Below are positions 40,352 to 49,151 of a stretch of DNA of 64,000 nucleotides, piece by piece. A model generated the notes under the pieces. It was given only the letters and a program-made list of their open reading frames with translations, made no database searches and had not been told where the DNA came from. The number at the start of each line of letters is the position of its first letter. Within the stretch, counting starts at the first letter, position 1. The stretch lies in NCBI GenBank assembly GCA_963700865.1, contig CAVOZC010000018.1, forward strand, positions 1,302,001 to 1,366,000, read 5' to 3'. This DNA is from CAVOGJ01 sp963700865 (GTDB lineage Bacteria; Planctomycetota; Planctomycetia; Pirellulales; Pirellulaceae). A program made the position numbers and the translations under genes.

Positions 40352-41757
40352 CGGATACAGTCCTCGCGGCACAGCGAGCGGGTCTGGCGTTGCTATTGCT
40401 GCTCACGCTGGCGGTCCCCTTTTGTCTTAGCCGATCCAGCCGCAGCGACGACCGGCCGGGTGTCGAACTGGTGAGCGCCGCGGGTCGCCAGGAAGTCGTC
40501 TTCTGGCATTTTTGGGGCGGGGCCGATCGTGAGGTGGTCGATCGCATTACGGCGGGCTTCAACGCAGCGCAGCAAGAATATTTTGTGCGAGCGATTGCGA
40601 TGCCGGGTAACAATCTGGACATGAAGCTGTTTCTGGCTGTGACCGGAGGCGACCCGCCCGATCTGGTGAATCAAGACGATCCGATTCTTGCCGACTGGGC
40701 CGAGCGAGGAGCGATCATGCCGCTCGACCAAATGGTTCCTCCCGACGAGTTGGCGCGATTCAGGGATTGGCTGTTTCCGGCCGCCGTTGTGCTCGGGACC
40801 TATGATGATCGCTTGTATGGCGTGTGCAACGGTCTGGATGTGCGGGCTTTGTACGTCAACCAGACGATGCTCGACGAACGGGGACTGGCGCGACCGCTTA
40901 CGATCGCCCAGTTGGATCGAATCGCCGAGGCGTTTGCGCCGGGAAGCGAGTCCCCGACGGACCCCGCGCGGATTGGCTTTTTACCCAATCCGAAGCTGCT
41001 TTGGTCATGGGGCAGCGTATTTGGCGGCCGGTTTTATGACCCGGCGACGAAGCGGTTGACACTGGACGATGATGGCATCGTGGCGGCGCTGGAGTGGATG
41101 GCCGGGTATGGCCGGCGGTACGGGGCGACGGCGATTTCCTTTCGCGCCAAAGACCAATCGCTGCCCGGCAAGACCTTCCCCTTGTTGGCCGGCCGCTACG
41201 TGGCGATCGTCGACGGGCAGTGGCGGGTACGAGACATTGCGGCCGCGGCGCAGGCGGCTCGCCAAGCCGGCCGCGCATTCCCTGAGTTTCGCGTCTATCC
41301 GCTCCCGTCGCCGGAGGGACGTCGGGATGGTGCTGGCTGGATCAATGGGAATTTCTTCGTCGTGCCGCGCGGAGCCCGGCAACCGGACGGGGCCTGGGCA
41401 TTTATCAAGTACTGGATCGGCTTTGGGGGACCACCGGATACGGCTGCCCGCTTTTGTGCCGAAGGTGGCTGGATCCCCGTATCTCCTGTGGTCACGGCCG
41501 CACCCGCCTTTGCCCGCTTTCTGAACGAAGAGCCGCTGTTTCGGCCTTTTGTGGAACTGGCCGGAAACCCGCATCAACAGCCCCGGCCGAATATTCCGGG
41601 TGGGCCGTTGCTCGATCGAGAAGTCCGCAATGTGGCGGAACGGGCCATGTATGGCAATGATGACCAATCCGTGTCGGAGCTGTTGCGAGAGGCGAACATG
41701 CGGCTGCGGCAGCGGCTGCGCGAACGGGCCGGACAGGGATCGGGAGTGATGCCATGA
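40348..41757 (+). CDS. Extracellular solute-binding protein, family 1 type
   Basis: A 469-residue protein with one N-terminal hydrophobic segment (GLALLLLLTLAVPFCLS) followed by EVVFWHFWGGADREVVDRI, the usual opening of sugar-binding proteins. LFLAVTGGDPPDLVNQDD and WINGNFFVVPRGARQPDGAWAFIKYW are family features. PFCLS is only a poor match to a lipobox, so it may be membrane-anchored by an uncleaved segment. It lies between the two permease genes with 4-bp overlaps on both sides, an uncommon order. The substrate is probably a sugar or polyol; this is inferred from the family. Confidence 0.9.
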   Translation: MTDTVLAAQRAGLALLLLLTLAVPFCLSRSSRSDDRPGVELVSAAGRQEVVFWHFWGGADREVVDRITAGFNAAQQEYFVRAIAMPGNNLDMKLFLAVTGGDPPDLVNQDDPILADWAERGAIMPLDQMVPPDELARFRDWLFPAAVVLGTYDDRLYGVCNGLDVRALYVNQTMLDERGLARPLTIAQLDRIAEAFAPGSESPTDPARIGFLPNPKLLWSWGSVFGGRFYDPATKRLTLDDDGIVAALEWMAGYGRRYGATAISFRAKDQSLPGKTFPLLAGRYVAIVDGQWRVRDIAAAAQAARQAGRAFPEFRVYPLPSPEGRRDGAGWINGNFFVVPRGARQPDGAWAFIKYWIGFGGPPDTAARFCAEGGWIPVSPVVTAAPAFARFLNEEPLFRPFVELAGNPHQQPRPNIPGGPLLDREVRNVAERAMYGNDDQSVSELLREANMRLRQRLRERAGQGSGVMP

Positions 41758-42607
41758 ACCGCCGGTCTCGATTTTTTCGACCGCGAAGGTCAACCCAACC
41801 GCCCTGGTGGGCGCACGCCGTGCTGCTGACGGTGACGACGCTTTTTGGCTTGCCGCTGTTGTTCTTATTGTGTTCGTCATTCAAATCGTCTCCCGAGTTA
41901 AGCGAGCATCCCTATGCGCTGTTGCCGTCCACCTGGACTTGGCAAAACTACCCGGACGCTACGACCGCTATGCCCTACGGTCGGTACCTGCTGAATACGC
42001 TTTTCCTCTGCCTGGGTACGGTGGCTGGTACGCTGGTGAGTTGTGCGCTGGCGGCATACGCCTTCGCCCGGCTGGAATGGCGGGGCAAGCGTTTGTGTTT
42101 TGCCCTGCTGGTTGGCACGATGCTCCTTCCGTGGCAGGTCACGATGATTCCGCGGTTTCTGCTGTTGCGCAAATGGGCCTGTACAATTCCTTGGCGGCCC
42201 TTATCGTGCCGACTTTTTTCGGCTCCGCATTCTATATCTTTCTGCTGCGGCAGTTTTTTCTCACCATCCCGCACGAATTGAGCGAGGCGGCTCGGATTGA
42301 CGGGCTGGGAGAATGGGGCGTCTTCTGGCAGATCATCCTGCCACTCAGTCGGCCAGCGCTGCTGACCGTGGGGCTGTTTCAATGGATTGCCACCTGGAAT
42401 GATTTTGGCGGTCCGCTGTTGTATCTCAGCGATCCGAAAAAATTTCCCCTGGCCTACGGGCTCGAGCAGTTCGTGAGTGCCTACTCGGACCAGACCCACT
42501 TGTTGCTCGCGGCGGCTGTGCTCTTCACATTACCGATGGTGGTGCTGTTTCTGATCACCCAGCGGGCGTTTTTGCGCGGCATCGCCACCAGCGGCTTGAA
42601 GGGCTAA
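41754..42607 (+). CDS. Sugar-type ABC transporter permease, MalG/UgpE-like (one frameshift)
   Basis: About 284 residues with six membrane segments. The N-terminal half (HAVLLTVTTLFGLPLLFLL; YLLNTLFLCLGTVAGTLV; FALLVGTMLLPWQVTMIPRFLLL) is in one frame from ATG 41754. After a shift near 42175, GLYNSLAALIVPTFFGSAF and the EAA loop ELSEAARIDGLGEWGVFWQIILP continue to TAA 42607. It overlaps the binding-protein gene by 4 bp. No ATPase gene of the MsmK type accompanies the set, so it probably uses a shared ATPase encoded elsewhere. Confidence 0.9.
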
Positions 42608-42615
42608 GTCGCTGG

Positions 42616-42643
42616 AACTTGATGCGTGGCTCGTCATCAAGTT
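42616..42643. terminator. Inverted repeat between convergent genes
   Basis: AACTTGATG at 42616-42624 and CATCAAGTT at 42635-42643 form a perfect 9-bp stem with a 10-base loop between two convergent genes. The right arm covers the TGA of the minus-strand gene. There is no T-run, so it may be a factor-assisted or bidirectional terminator. Confidence 0.45.
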
Positions 42644-43422
42644 AGTTCGCGCAGGTACGCCACCGCATTGGCGATATCAAGTTGCGGATGAGCCGCATCG
42701 GTACGCTCCACGGTCAGATAGCCGCGATAGCCGTATTGATCCAGCATGGCCACGATTTCAGCAAAGTCGACGCTTCCCCGGCCCAGGGCTACTTCCAAGC
42801 CTCGACCGCGCGCGAGATCGCGAACTCCGTCGCGGGCATGCACGTGGATGATGTCTCGCACCAGGATCGGCAGGGCTTCACTGGCGGAAAAACCGTTGAC
42901 GATAAAATTACCCGGATCAAAGTCAACGGCGAGTGAGCCCTCCGGTAGCAGATCGATCAGGCGGCGGAGAGCGTCGGCTGGTTCACTTCCAGTGCGGGCC
43001 GCCAGGAAGACGCCACGGCGCTGGCCATGTCGACCGATGTCGCTGAGGGCCGCTCGTAGCACATCCAGCGCCGGGTCATGCTCGTCTTCGGAAATCATAC
43101 CGACCTGATTCGTGATCACGTTGCAGCCCAGGGCATGAGCAAAATCCATCGCCTGCTTGGTGGCTGTGATGCGGCGTTCCAGATCGTCCTCGACATGATA
43201 GCCACGCCGAGTCTGGAAGGTGACCGAGGCCACCTTCAGCCGCAAATCATCGAGGAACTTGTTGAGCTGCCGAATACCGGTCGCACTGATCGTCGACGGT
43301 CGAATCTCTCCACGCGCATCGATAGCGACCGCATCGGCGGCCAGCTTGGCCGCCGTGACGAGGGCCTGTTTGAAAGGCTGCCGCAAGCACGACAACTCGA
43401 TCGCGATCCTGAATTCAGACAC
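42637..43422 (-). CDS. Sugar phosphate isomerase/epimerase, xylose-isomerase-like TIM barrel
   Basis: About 261 residues of the AP-endonuclease-2/xylose-isomerase barrel family. Motifs are AADAVAIDARGEI, ALGCNVITNQVG, LAVDFDPGNFIVNG, IIHVHARDGV and YRGYLTVERTD, which supply the metal-binding Glu, Asp and His residues. The chosen start is GTG 43422 with AAGG eight bases upstream; the open frame extends further but through a promoter-like region. It is convergent with the sugar ABC importer, so a role in the same sugar's catabolism is plausible but not shown. Confidence 0.82.
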   Translation of the reverse strand: MSEFRIAIELSCLRQPFKQALVTAAKLAADAVAIDARGEIRPSTISATGIRQLNKFLDDLRLKVASVTFQTRRGYHVEDDLERRITATKQAMDFAHALGCNVITNQVGMISEDEHDPALDVLRAALSDIGRHGQRRGVFLAARTGSEPADALRRLIDLLPEGSLAVDFDPGNFIVNGFSASEALPILVRDIIHVHARDGVRDLARGRGLEVALGRGSVDFAEIVAMLDQYGYRGYLTVERTDAAHPQLDIANAVAYLRELT

Positions 43423-43675
43423 GAGGACACCTTGTAAAACACCGCGAAGATTCCGGATTCTAACGGTCAACGCGGCTGGAAAGCTACAACCCTCTGGATG
43501 TTTGGCGTTTGCCTGAAATCCGACTTTCTCCGCGGACGACGATAAAGGGGACCAATTCGACCGCGACAATCGTTAGAATCAAACAGACGTAGGACGTGTG
43601 CGGTCTGGGTAAACTCGGACGTCCCATGGATCGCGAACCCATGGCCCGCGTTGGGGCCCCGCCACTCTTCCGGGT

Positions 43676-45685
43676 GTGAATGACGTGACCTCCTCTGAAA
43701 TCAGCTCGTACAGCCTCGATGGCGTTGCCGGTCTGGTCGCCCGCCTGGCACATAGTGGCTTGCCGGCGGAGGAATTCTATCGTCGCTTCCTCGATACCCT
43801 CCCGACTCCGATCGGCACGCTGGGATCGGTGGCTTGGGCGTGTGGCGAGGATTCGTTTAGCAAGATTGCCGCCGGTACGCGCTCCAATCACGATTCGGTG
43901 CAACTGCCAGTATCCGCCGCGGAGCATGCGGCCCAACTGCATCAGGTGCGACTGGCCCGTGTGCCGCGGTTGTTTGAACCGCCGCCGCAAACCGGTTATC
44001 AGGTCTTCGTCGAGAACGCGCTCCCGCATATTGTAATTTTCCCCATCCTCGTGGGCGACGCCGTGCCGGTGCTGGTCGAGGCCTACTTGCCTCCCGACCT
44101 GTCGGCCGCCGATACCCAGCGGTTCGTGCAGCGAACGCGATTGCTGTGCGAACTGGCGGCCAACTTCCATGCCGCGACTCCTGCCAGCAACCTGGCGGAG
44201 TCCGCAAGCCCGGGGCTCTCGGCGGCCGTGCATGATTCGTTACGTGTCCAGGATACGTGCTTTGCGATCGCGAACGAAGGTCGACGAGTCATCGGGGCGG
44301 ATCGGGTTTCGGTATTGACCTCCCATGGAAACAAATTCCGTGTGAAGGCGGTCAGCGGACAAGATACGGTGAACCCGCGGGCAAATGTGATTCAGTACCT
44401 GCAGCGACTGGTCAATCGCGTGATGCGGACGGGCGAAGAGTTCTGGTATCCGGAGGATGCTCACCAGTTGCCGCCGGAAATCGAACACGAGCTGGAATCG
44501 TATCTTGAAGTCTCCTTGGCGCGACGGTTGGGTATCGTCCCGCTCAGCATGGTTCCCGCCGAGAAAGAGCAGGAGGAAGACGCCTTCGCGCATCGTCGCC
44601 GCGCGGACGCCGTGGGCAGCCTGGTGGTCGAGGAATTCACGGATTCCATCGAAACGGCTGAACAGGTCCGGGCTCGAACCGCACGGGTGACCCGGGAGGC
44701 AGCCATTGCCCTCCGCAACGCCGTCGATCACGAGTCGATTTTCCTGCTGCCGTTGTGGCGGTGGATCGGCAGCTTGCGGCGTTACTTCCGCGGCAGCCTG
44801 CTCCCCAAGACGCTCGGCGTGCTGACGGCCATCCTGCTGGCGATCGTGGCCCTGGTATTCGTGCCAGCAGAACTGAAGGTTGCCTGCGATGGTCGTCTCA
44901 TGCCCCTCGTCCGCCGCAGTCTGTATGCACAATTCGACGGCACGGTGGACGAACTGTTGGTGGACCACGGGGATGACGTCACGGCCGGTCAAATCCTGGC
45001 CAGGTTGCGCAATCACGCACTGGACCTCGATATGGAAAAGAATCGCGGCGAATTCCGCACGGCCGAAGCGCAATTGGATGCGATCCAGACGGAACGACTG
45101 GCCGCGAGTGCCAGTCGACAGGACGAATCGGATCGATTGGCGGCGGCGGCCAAAGAGGAGGAGTTGCGCGTGTTGATCGCCAGCCTGGAGGATCAGCGGA
45201 AGATCCTCGAGTTGCGACGATCTCAGCTGACCGTGGTCAGTCCGATTGATGGCAAGGTCATTACCTGGGACTTGCAGGAACGATTGCGAGACCGCCCCGT
45301 GCGCATGGGCCAGCGGCTGATGCAGATTGCCGATCTCGACGGCCCGTGGCAGTTGGAACTTTCGCTCCCCGACCGCCGCATTGCGGACGTTCTGGCCGCC
45401 CAGTCCGCACGGCAAAGACCACTGCTGGTGACCTACGTTCTGGCATCGGACAACAGTCAGCAATATGAGGGCCGCGTGGTCGAGGTCGAACGTTCCACCC
45501 GCGTCGATGCGGAAAAAGGCCAGACGGTACTGGTCCGTGTCGAGATCGAAAAGGACGCGCGATTGCTGCAACCGGGCACGCAGATACAAGCCAAGATCCA
45601 CTGCGGACCGCACCGCCTGGGATATGTTTGGTTGCGCGACGTGTGGCACTTTATTCAATCGAGAATCCTGTTCCCCGTGACTTGA
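43676..45685 (+). CDS. GAF-domain and HlyD-type membrane fusion protein
   Basis: A 669-residue protein opening an export-like cassette. The N-terminal half is cytosolic and has a GAF-like domain (about residues 180-330, with EGRRVIGADRVSVLTSHGNKF). One membrane segment follows (TLGVLTAILLAIVALVFVP, about 378-396). The periplasmic half is an HlyD adaptor: a split lipoyl domain (RRSLYAQFDGTVDELLVDHGD and LTVVSPIDGKVITWDL) enclosing a coiled coil with ALDLDMEKNRGEFRTAEAQL. The start is GTG 43676. Coupling a GAF sensor to an adaptor in one chain is unusual. No pump subunit is in the window. Confidence 0.82.
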   Translation: MNDVTSSEISSYSLDGVAGLVARLAHSGLPAEEFYRRFLDTLPTPIGTLGSVAWACGEDSFSKIAAGTRSNHDSVQLPVSAAEHAAQLHQVRLARVPRLFEPPPQTGYQVFVENALPHIVIFPILVGDAVPVLVEAYLPPDLSAADTQRFVQRTRLLCELAANFHAATPASNLAESASPGLSAAVHDSLRVQDTCFAIANEGRRVIGADRVSVLTSHGNKFRVKAVSGQDTVNPRANVIQYLQRLVNRVMRTGEEFWYPEDAHQLPPEIEHELESYLEVSLARRLGIVPLSMVPAEKEQEEDAFAHRRRADAVGSLVVEEFTDSIETAEQVRARTARVTREAAIALRNAVDHESIFLLPLWRWIGSLRRYFRGSLLPKTLGVLTAILLAIVALVFVPAELKVACDGRLMPLVRRSLYAQFDGTVDELLVDHGDDVTAGQILARLRNHALDLDMEKNRGEFRTAEAQLDAIQTERLAASASRQDESDRLAAAAKEEELRVLIASLEDQRKILELRRSQLTVVSPIDGKVITWDLQERLRDRPVRMGQRLMQIADLDGPWQLELSLPDRRIADVLAAQSARQRPLLVTYVLASDNSQQYEGRVVEVERSTRVDAEKGQTVLVRVEIEKDARLLQPGTQIQAKIHCGPHRLGYVWLRDVWHFIQSRILFPVT

Positions 45686-45735
45686 GGATGCGGATCGCGG
45701 CGAGGCCCTTCGCCGCGGACCGCTGATCGCCGCTG

Positions 45736-47961
45736 ATGTCCGTCGCTCATATGACCGCCGTTGAGGACCGACCCCTGCCGCTGCGAAAGCGAGGGGATTT
45801 GGAAATCTCCGAGAGCACATTTCAGTTGGAAAAATCGTGGATCGTCAAGGATCCCGTGTCGCTGAAGTACCACCGTCTGCGGGAAGCCGAGAAAATTGTG
45901 CTCGACATGCTCGACGGAAAGACAACCCTGCGAGAAATCAAGGAAACGCTGCAGGACCGTTATCCGACAAAAATCGCCCGCATCACTGACCTGCAACAGC
46001 TCCTGTCGTCCCTCTTTCGAGCCGGCATGCTGTTATCCAATTCGCCCGGACAGGCCGAGCAGCTACTGAAACGCCATCGCGAGAACCAACGCCGCGAGTG
46101 GACACAGCGATTGAGCAACATTCTGTCGATTCGCTTCCCCGGCGTTGATCCGGAGCGGCTGCTCGACTGGTTGCATCCGAACTTTGGCTGGATCTTCGAT
46201 CGCACCGGCATCATCATCTGGCTGATATTTGCGATTTCGGCGGGCAGCCTCTTGCTCGCCAACTTTGCTGAGTTTCACAGCCGCTTGCCCGGATTCTACG
46301 AATTTTTTTCCGTCAGCAATTTTTTCTGGCTGGCACTCGTCATGGCTGTCACGAAGATCTGCCATGAGTTGGGGCATGGTTTGTCTTGCAAGCATTTCGG
46401 CGGTGAATGCCACGAGATCGGATTGATGCTGCTCGTGTTCACGCCCGCCATGTATTGCGACACGTCCGATTCGTGGCTGTTGCCTAATAAGTGGCATCGC
46501 GCGTTTATCGGTGCCGCCGGCATGTACGTCGAGGTCTTTCTGGCATCGGTGGCGACGTTCGTGTGGTGGAACACGCAGCCTGGGTTGCTCAACTACATGT
46601 GCCTGAACGTGATCTTCGTCTCGTCCGTAAGCACGATCATCTTTAACGCCAACCCGCTGTTGCGGTATGACGGCTACTACATCTTGTCGGACATCCTCGA
46701 AATCCCCAATCTGGCCCAGAAATCCCGGCTGGCGATGTTGAATATCCTCCGCGTGACTTGCCTGGGGCTGGAACCGGTGAGTAGCCGTCAGCTGCCCCAG
46801 CGAAATCAGATCCTGTTCGCGTGCTACAGCGTGGCATCCTTCTGTTATCGCTGGTTCGTGCTGATCATGATCGTCTGGTTTGTCTCGCGAATCTTCGAGC
46901 CGTACGGGCTGCAGATCATCGGCAAGCTGGTCATCGCCATGTCGGCCGTCGGGTTAATTGTGATGCCGCTGTGGCAATTGTGGAAGTTCATGAGCGTACC
47001 GGGAAGGATGCAAGAAGTGAAAATGCCTCGCTTGATGACGACCTGCCTGGTGGTCGCAATGCTGATCGGATTCGTGGTCTTTGTTCCCCTGCCGCGACAC
47101 GTCATGACCTCGGTCGTGATCCGCCCGGACGAGGCGGAACGGGTTTATGTCAGCGTCCCCGGGAAGCTGGCGGAACTTTATGTTCGGCCAGGTAGCGAAG
47201 TGGCTGCCGGCCAGCCGCTGGCGCAGTTGGTCAATTACGATGCGGATCTGAGGATCGCCGCCTTGCGGGGCGAACGGGCCCAACAGGAAACACGCCTGAC
47301 CAGCCTTCGCATCCGCCAAGCCACCGATCCCCAAGCCAGTCTGCGGATTCCGGCGGCGGCCGCCATGCTGGCCGATATTGAGGAGCAACTGACGCAGTTG
47401 CGTGAGGATCAGGCGCGACTGCGACTGACGGCGAAGATCAGCGGCACGGTGCTACTGCCCAACGAAGTGCCGGATAGCGGTTCTGCTGGAGAGCTGCCGG
47501 GTTGGAGTGGCACTCCCTTTGATGGCGAAAACCAGGGCTCCTATCTGGAAACGGGTACGCTGCTCTGCACAATCGGTGATCCGCGGAAGATGCAGGCCAC
47601 ACTTGTGTTCGACCAGCGGGATGTACGCCGGGTGCAACCCGGACAGCCGGTCCAAATTTTGCTGGACGAGTATCCGGGGCACGTGCTGCAGGGACGCGTC
47701 CGCGAGGTGGCCAAGATCGATCTCCAGCTGCCTCCCCGAGAATTGACCGCCGCCGCCGGCGGCCCGCTCGCCACCCAGACCGACCCGTCCACCGGGCAAC
47801 CCAAGGCGATGTTCGTCATGTACGAGGCCGCCGTGCCGCTGCATGACCCGGGTGTCGAGTTGATCAACGGTTTTCGCGGCCGCGCGAAGATCGAAGTGGC
47901 TCGCCAGCCCCTCCTGGCTCGTGCCATGGAATTCGTGCGCAATTCACTTCATTTTCGTTAA
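45736..47961 (+). CDS. PqqD-like / M50 peptidase / HlyD fusion protein
   Basis: A 741-residue multi-domain membrane protein. Residues 30-100 (SWIVKDPVSLKYHRLREAEK and TTLREIKETL) look like a PqqD-type winged-helix domain, the fold that binds precursor peptides in RiPP pathways. Residues 155-440 are polytopic, with a site-2-protease core: zinc motif H210-ELGH-214 and N306-PLLRYDG. Further conserved features are the Cys-containing ECHEIGLMLLVF and AMYCDTSDSW. From about 470 an HlyD-like periplasmic adaptor follows (YVSVPGKLAELYVRPGSEV; SGTVLLPNEV). It starts 50 bp after the GAF-HlyD gene and 18 bp before the next HlyD gene. A peptide-processing exporter is one reading; no precursor peptide was found. 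Confidence 0.83.
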   Translation: MSVAHMTAVEDRPLPLRKRGDLEISESTFQLEKSWIVKDPVSLKYHRLREAEKIVLDMLDGKTTLREIKETLQDRYPTKIARITDLQQLLSSLFRAGMLLSNSPGQAEQLLKRHRENQRREWTQRLSNILSIRFPGVDPERLLDWLHPNFGWIFDRTGIIIWLIFAISAGSLLLANFAEFHSRLPGFYEFFSVSNFFWLALVMAVTKICHELGHGLSCKHFGGECHEIGLMLLVFTPAMYCDTSDSWLLPNKWHRAFIGAAGMYVEVFLASVATFVWWNTQPGLLNYMCLNVIFVSSVSTIIFNANPLLRYDGYYILSDILEIPNLAQKSRLAMLNILRVTCLGLEPVSSRQLPQRNQILFACYSVASFCYRWFVLIMIVWFVSRIFEPYGLQIIGKLVIAMSAVGLIVMPLWQLWKFMSVPGRMQEVKMPRLMTTCLVVAMLIGFVVFVPLPRHVMTSVVIRPDEAERVYVSVPGKLAELYVRPGSEVAAGQPLAQLVNYDADLRIAALRGERAQQETRLTSLRIRQATDPQASLRIPAAAAMLADIEEQLTQLREDQARLRLTAKISGTVLLPNEVPDSGSAGELPGWSGTPFDGENQGSYLETGTLLCTIGDPRKMQATLVFDQRDVRRVQPGQPVQILLDEYPGHVLQGRVREVAKIDLQLPPRELTAAAGGPLATQTDPSTGQPKAMFVMYEAAVPLHDPGVELINGFRGRAKIEVARQPLLARAMEFVRNSLHFR

Positions 47962-47979
47962 CGACAGGATGTGCAGATC

Positions 47980-48859
47980 ATGATACCCAAGCTACTGTTC
48001 CGCGGAACTTGTGCCGTACTGTGCGGTTTGTGCCTGCACGTGGCCAGCGGGGTCGAAACGGTACCGATCGAGAACGCTCAAGTCTTACTGATCGATGAGG
48101 CCTCGGTATCGGCTCGGGAAGCCGGCGTGGTGAACGAAGTCCTCGTTCGCGCGGGAGCATTAGTCGCACAAGGCCAATTGCTCGTCAGCATGGATGACCA
48201 ATTACTGGTCGTGCAACGAGATGCCGCGGAATTGGAAGCCCGCGTGGCGGAATTGGAGAGCCAGAACGATATCGACTTGCGCTATGCCAGGAAGTCCGAA
48301 GACGTCTCGCGCCGAGTTGGAACGGATGTTGCAAGCCAATCGTACCTATGCTCGAAGTGTCTCGCAGTCAGAACTGGCACAAACACGGCTGGTGGCGGAG
48401 CGTTCGGAGCTGGCGGCCGAGCAGGCGGCACGGGACTTAGAGTCGAAGAATGTTACGGTCGATCTGCGGCGAAAACAGGTTGAGCTGTGGGAGCGGCGAA
48501 TTGACATGACGCGAATTACCGCACCGATGGCCGGCATGGTTGTCGAAGTCCTCCCGCATGTGGGCGAATGGTTGCAAACGGGCGAGCCGGCGGTGCGGAT
48601 GGTGCGGCTCGATCGACTCCGCATCAAGGGTTTTGTGGATGGCCAGAAGTTTGATCAGTCCCTGAAGGGGGCCCGGGTCACGTTTCGCACGTCCGTGCCT
48701 CCGCGAGGGGATACTGCCGAGTTCGTGGGAGAGATCGTATTCGTCAGTCCCCGCGTGATCCCGAATTCAAATCAATTGGAATTTTGGGCTGATATCGACA
48801 ATCCCGATTTCCGCTTGCGGCCCGGGGCCCAGGGACGCTTGGAGATCCGCTTGGACTAA
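47980..48859 (+). CDS. HlyD-family periplasmic adaptor (one frameshift)
   Basis: About 293 residues with a cleavable signal (LLFRGTCAVLCGLCLHVASG). The lipoyl half-motifs are ASVSAREAGVVNEVLVRAGA and ITAPMAGMVVEVLPHVGEW, flanking a coiled coil. The frame changes near 48303: SEDV is followed in the new frame by SRAELERMLQANRTYARS. The ATG at 47980 is chosen over GTG 47971 because AGGA lies at a suitable distance only for the former. It is the third gene of the cassette and lacks any transmembrane anchor after the signal, so it may act free in the periplasm. Confidence 0.85.
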
Positions 48860-48867
48860 TCAAGTGG

Positions 48868-48886
48868 GACAGGCATCCTGCCTGTC
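48868..48886. terminator. Hairpin after the HlyD cassette
   Basis: GACAGGC at 48868-48874 and GCCTGTC at 48880-48886 form a perfect 7-bp stem around ATCCT, 8 bp after the last stop. The core GGC-ATCCT-GCC recurs in the 123-bp array, so this may be a dispersed repeat reused as a transcript end. The following 265 bp to the pntA start hold no gene I can support. Confidence 0.45.
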
Positions 48887-49151
48887 ATGACCCACAGCTT
48901 TCTCCTCGGAATCGGACTCGTGCTCGGAGTGCTGAGCACGAGTGCGATTCCGAGTACGAGTACGGGAAGGGAAATCCGGTGCATCCGCGAAGATGTTCTC
49001 GGAAATTTGCGCCAGGATCAGCGTGTTCGCCTCGCATGGCGCCCGTTTTTCCCCCGTTCTGCCTCCGTCGGCTGCCCTACCCCGTATACACCATTTGCGG
49101 CGAATGTGCGAAGATTCTCCTTTTCCAAGTTCCTTGTTGCGTGATGGATCT

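Noticed and set aside
38899..41757. A single 952-codon open frame that seems to join a permease to the solute-binding protein
   Set aside because: Its first part is the shadow frame of the M50 gene and the join comes from the permease frameshift at 40077. The true permease continues in another frame to a TGA overlapping the binding-protein ATG.
48942..49151. A 70-residue N-terminal extension of pntA
   Set aside because: The upstream frame has no family sequence and covers the intergenic hairpin-bearing region; ATG 49152 matches the normal start.
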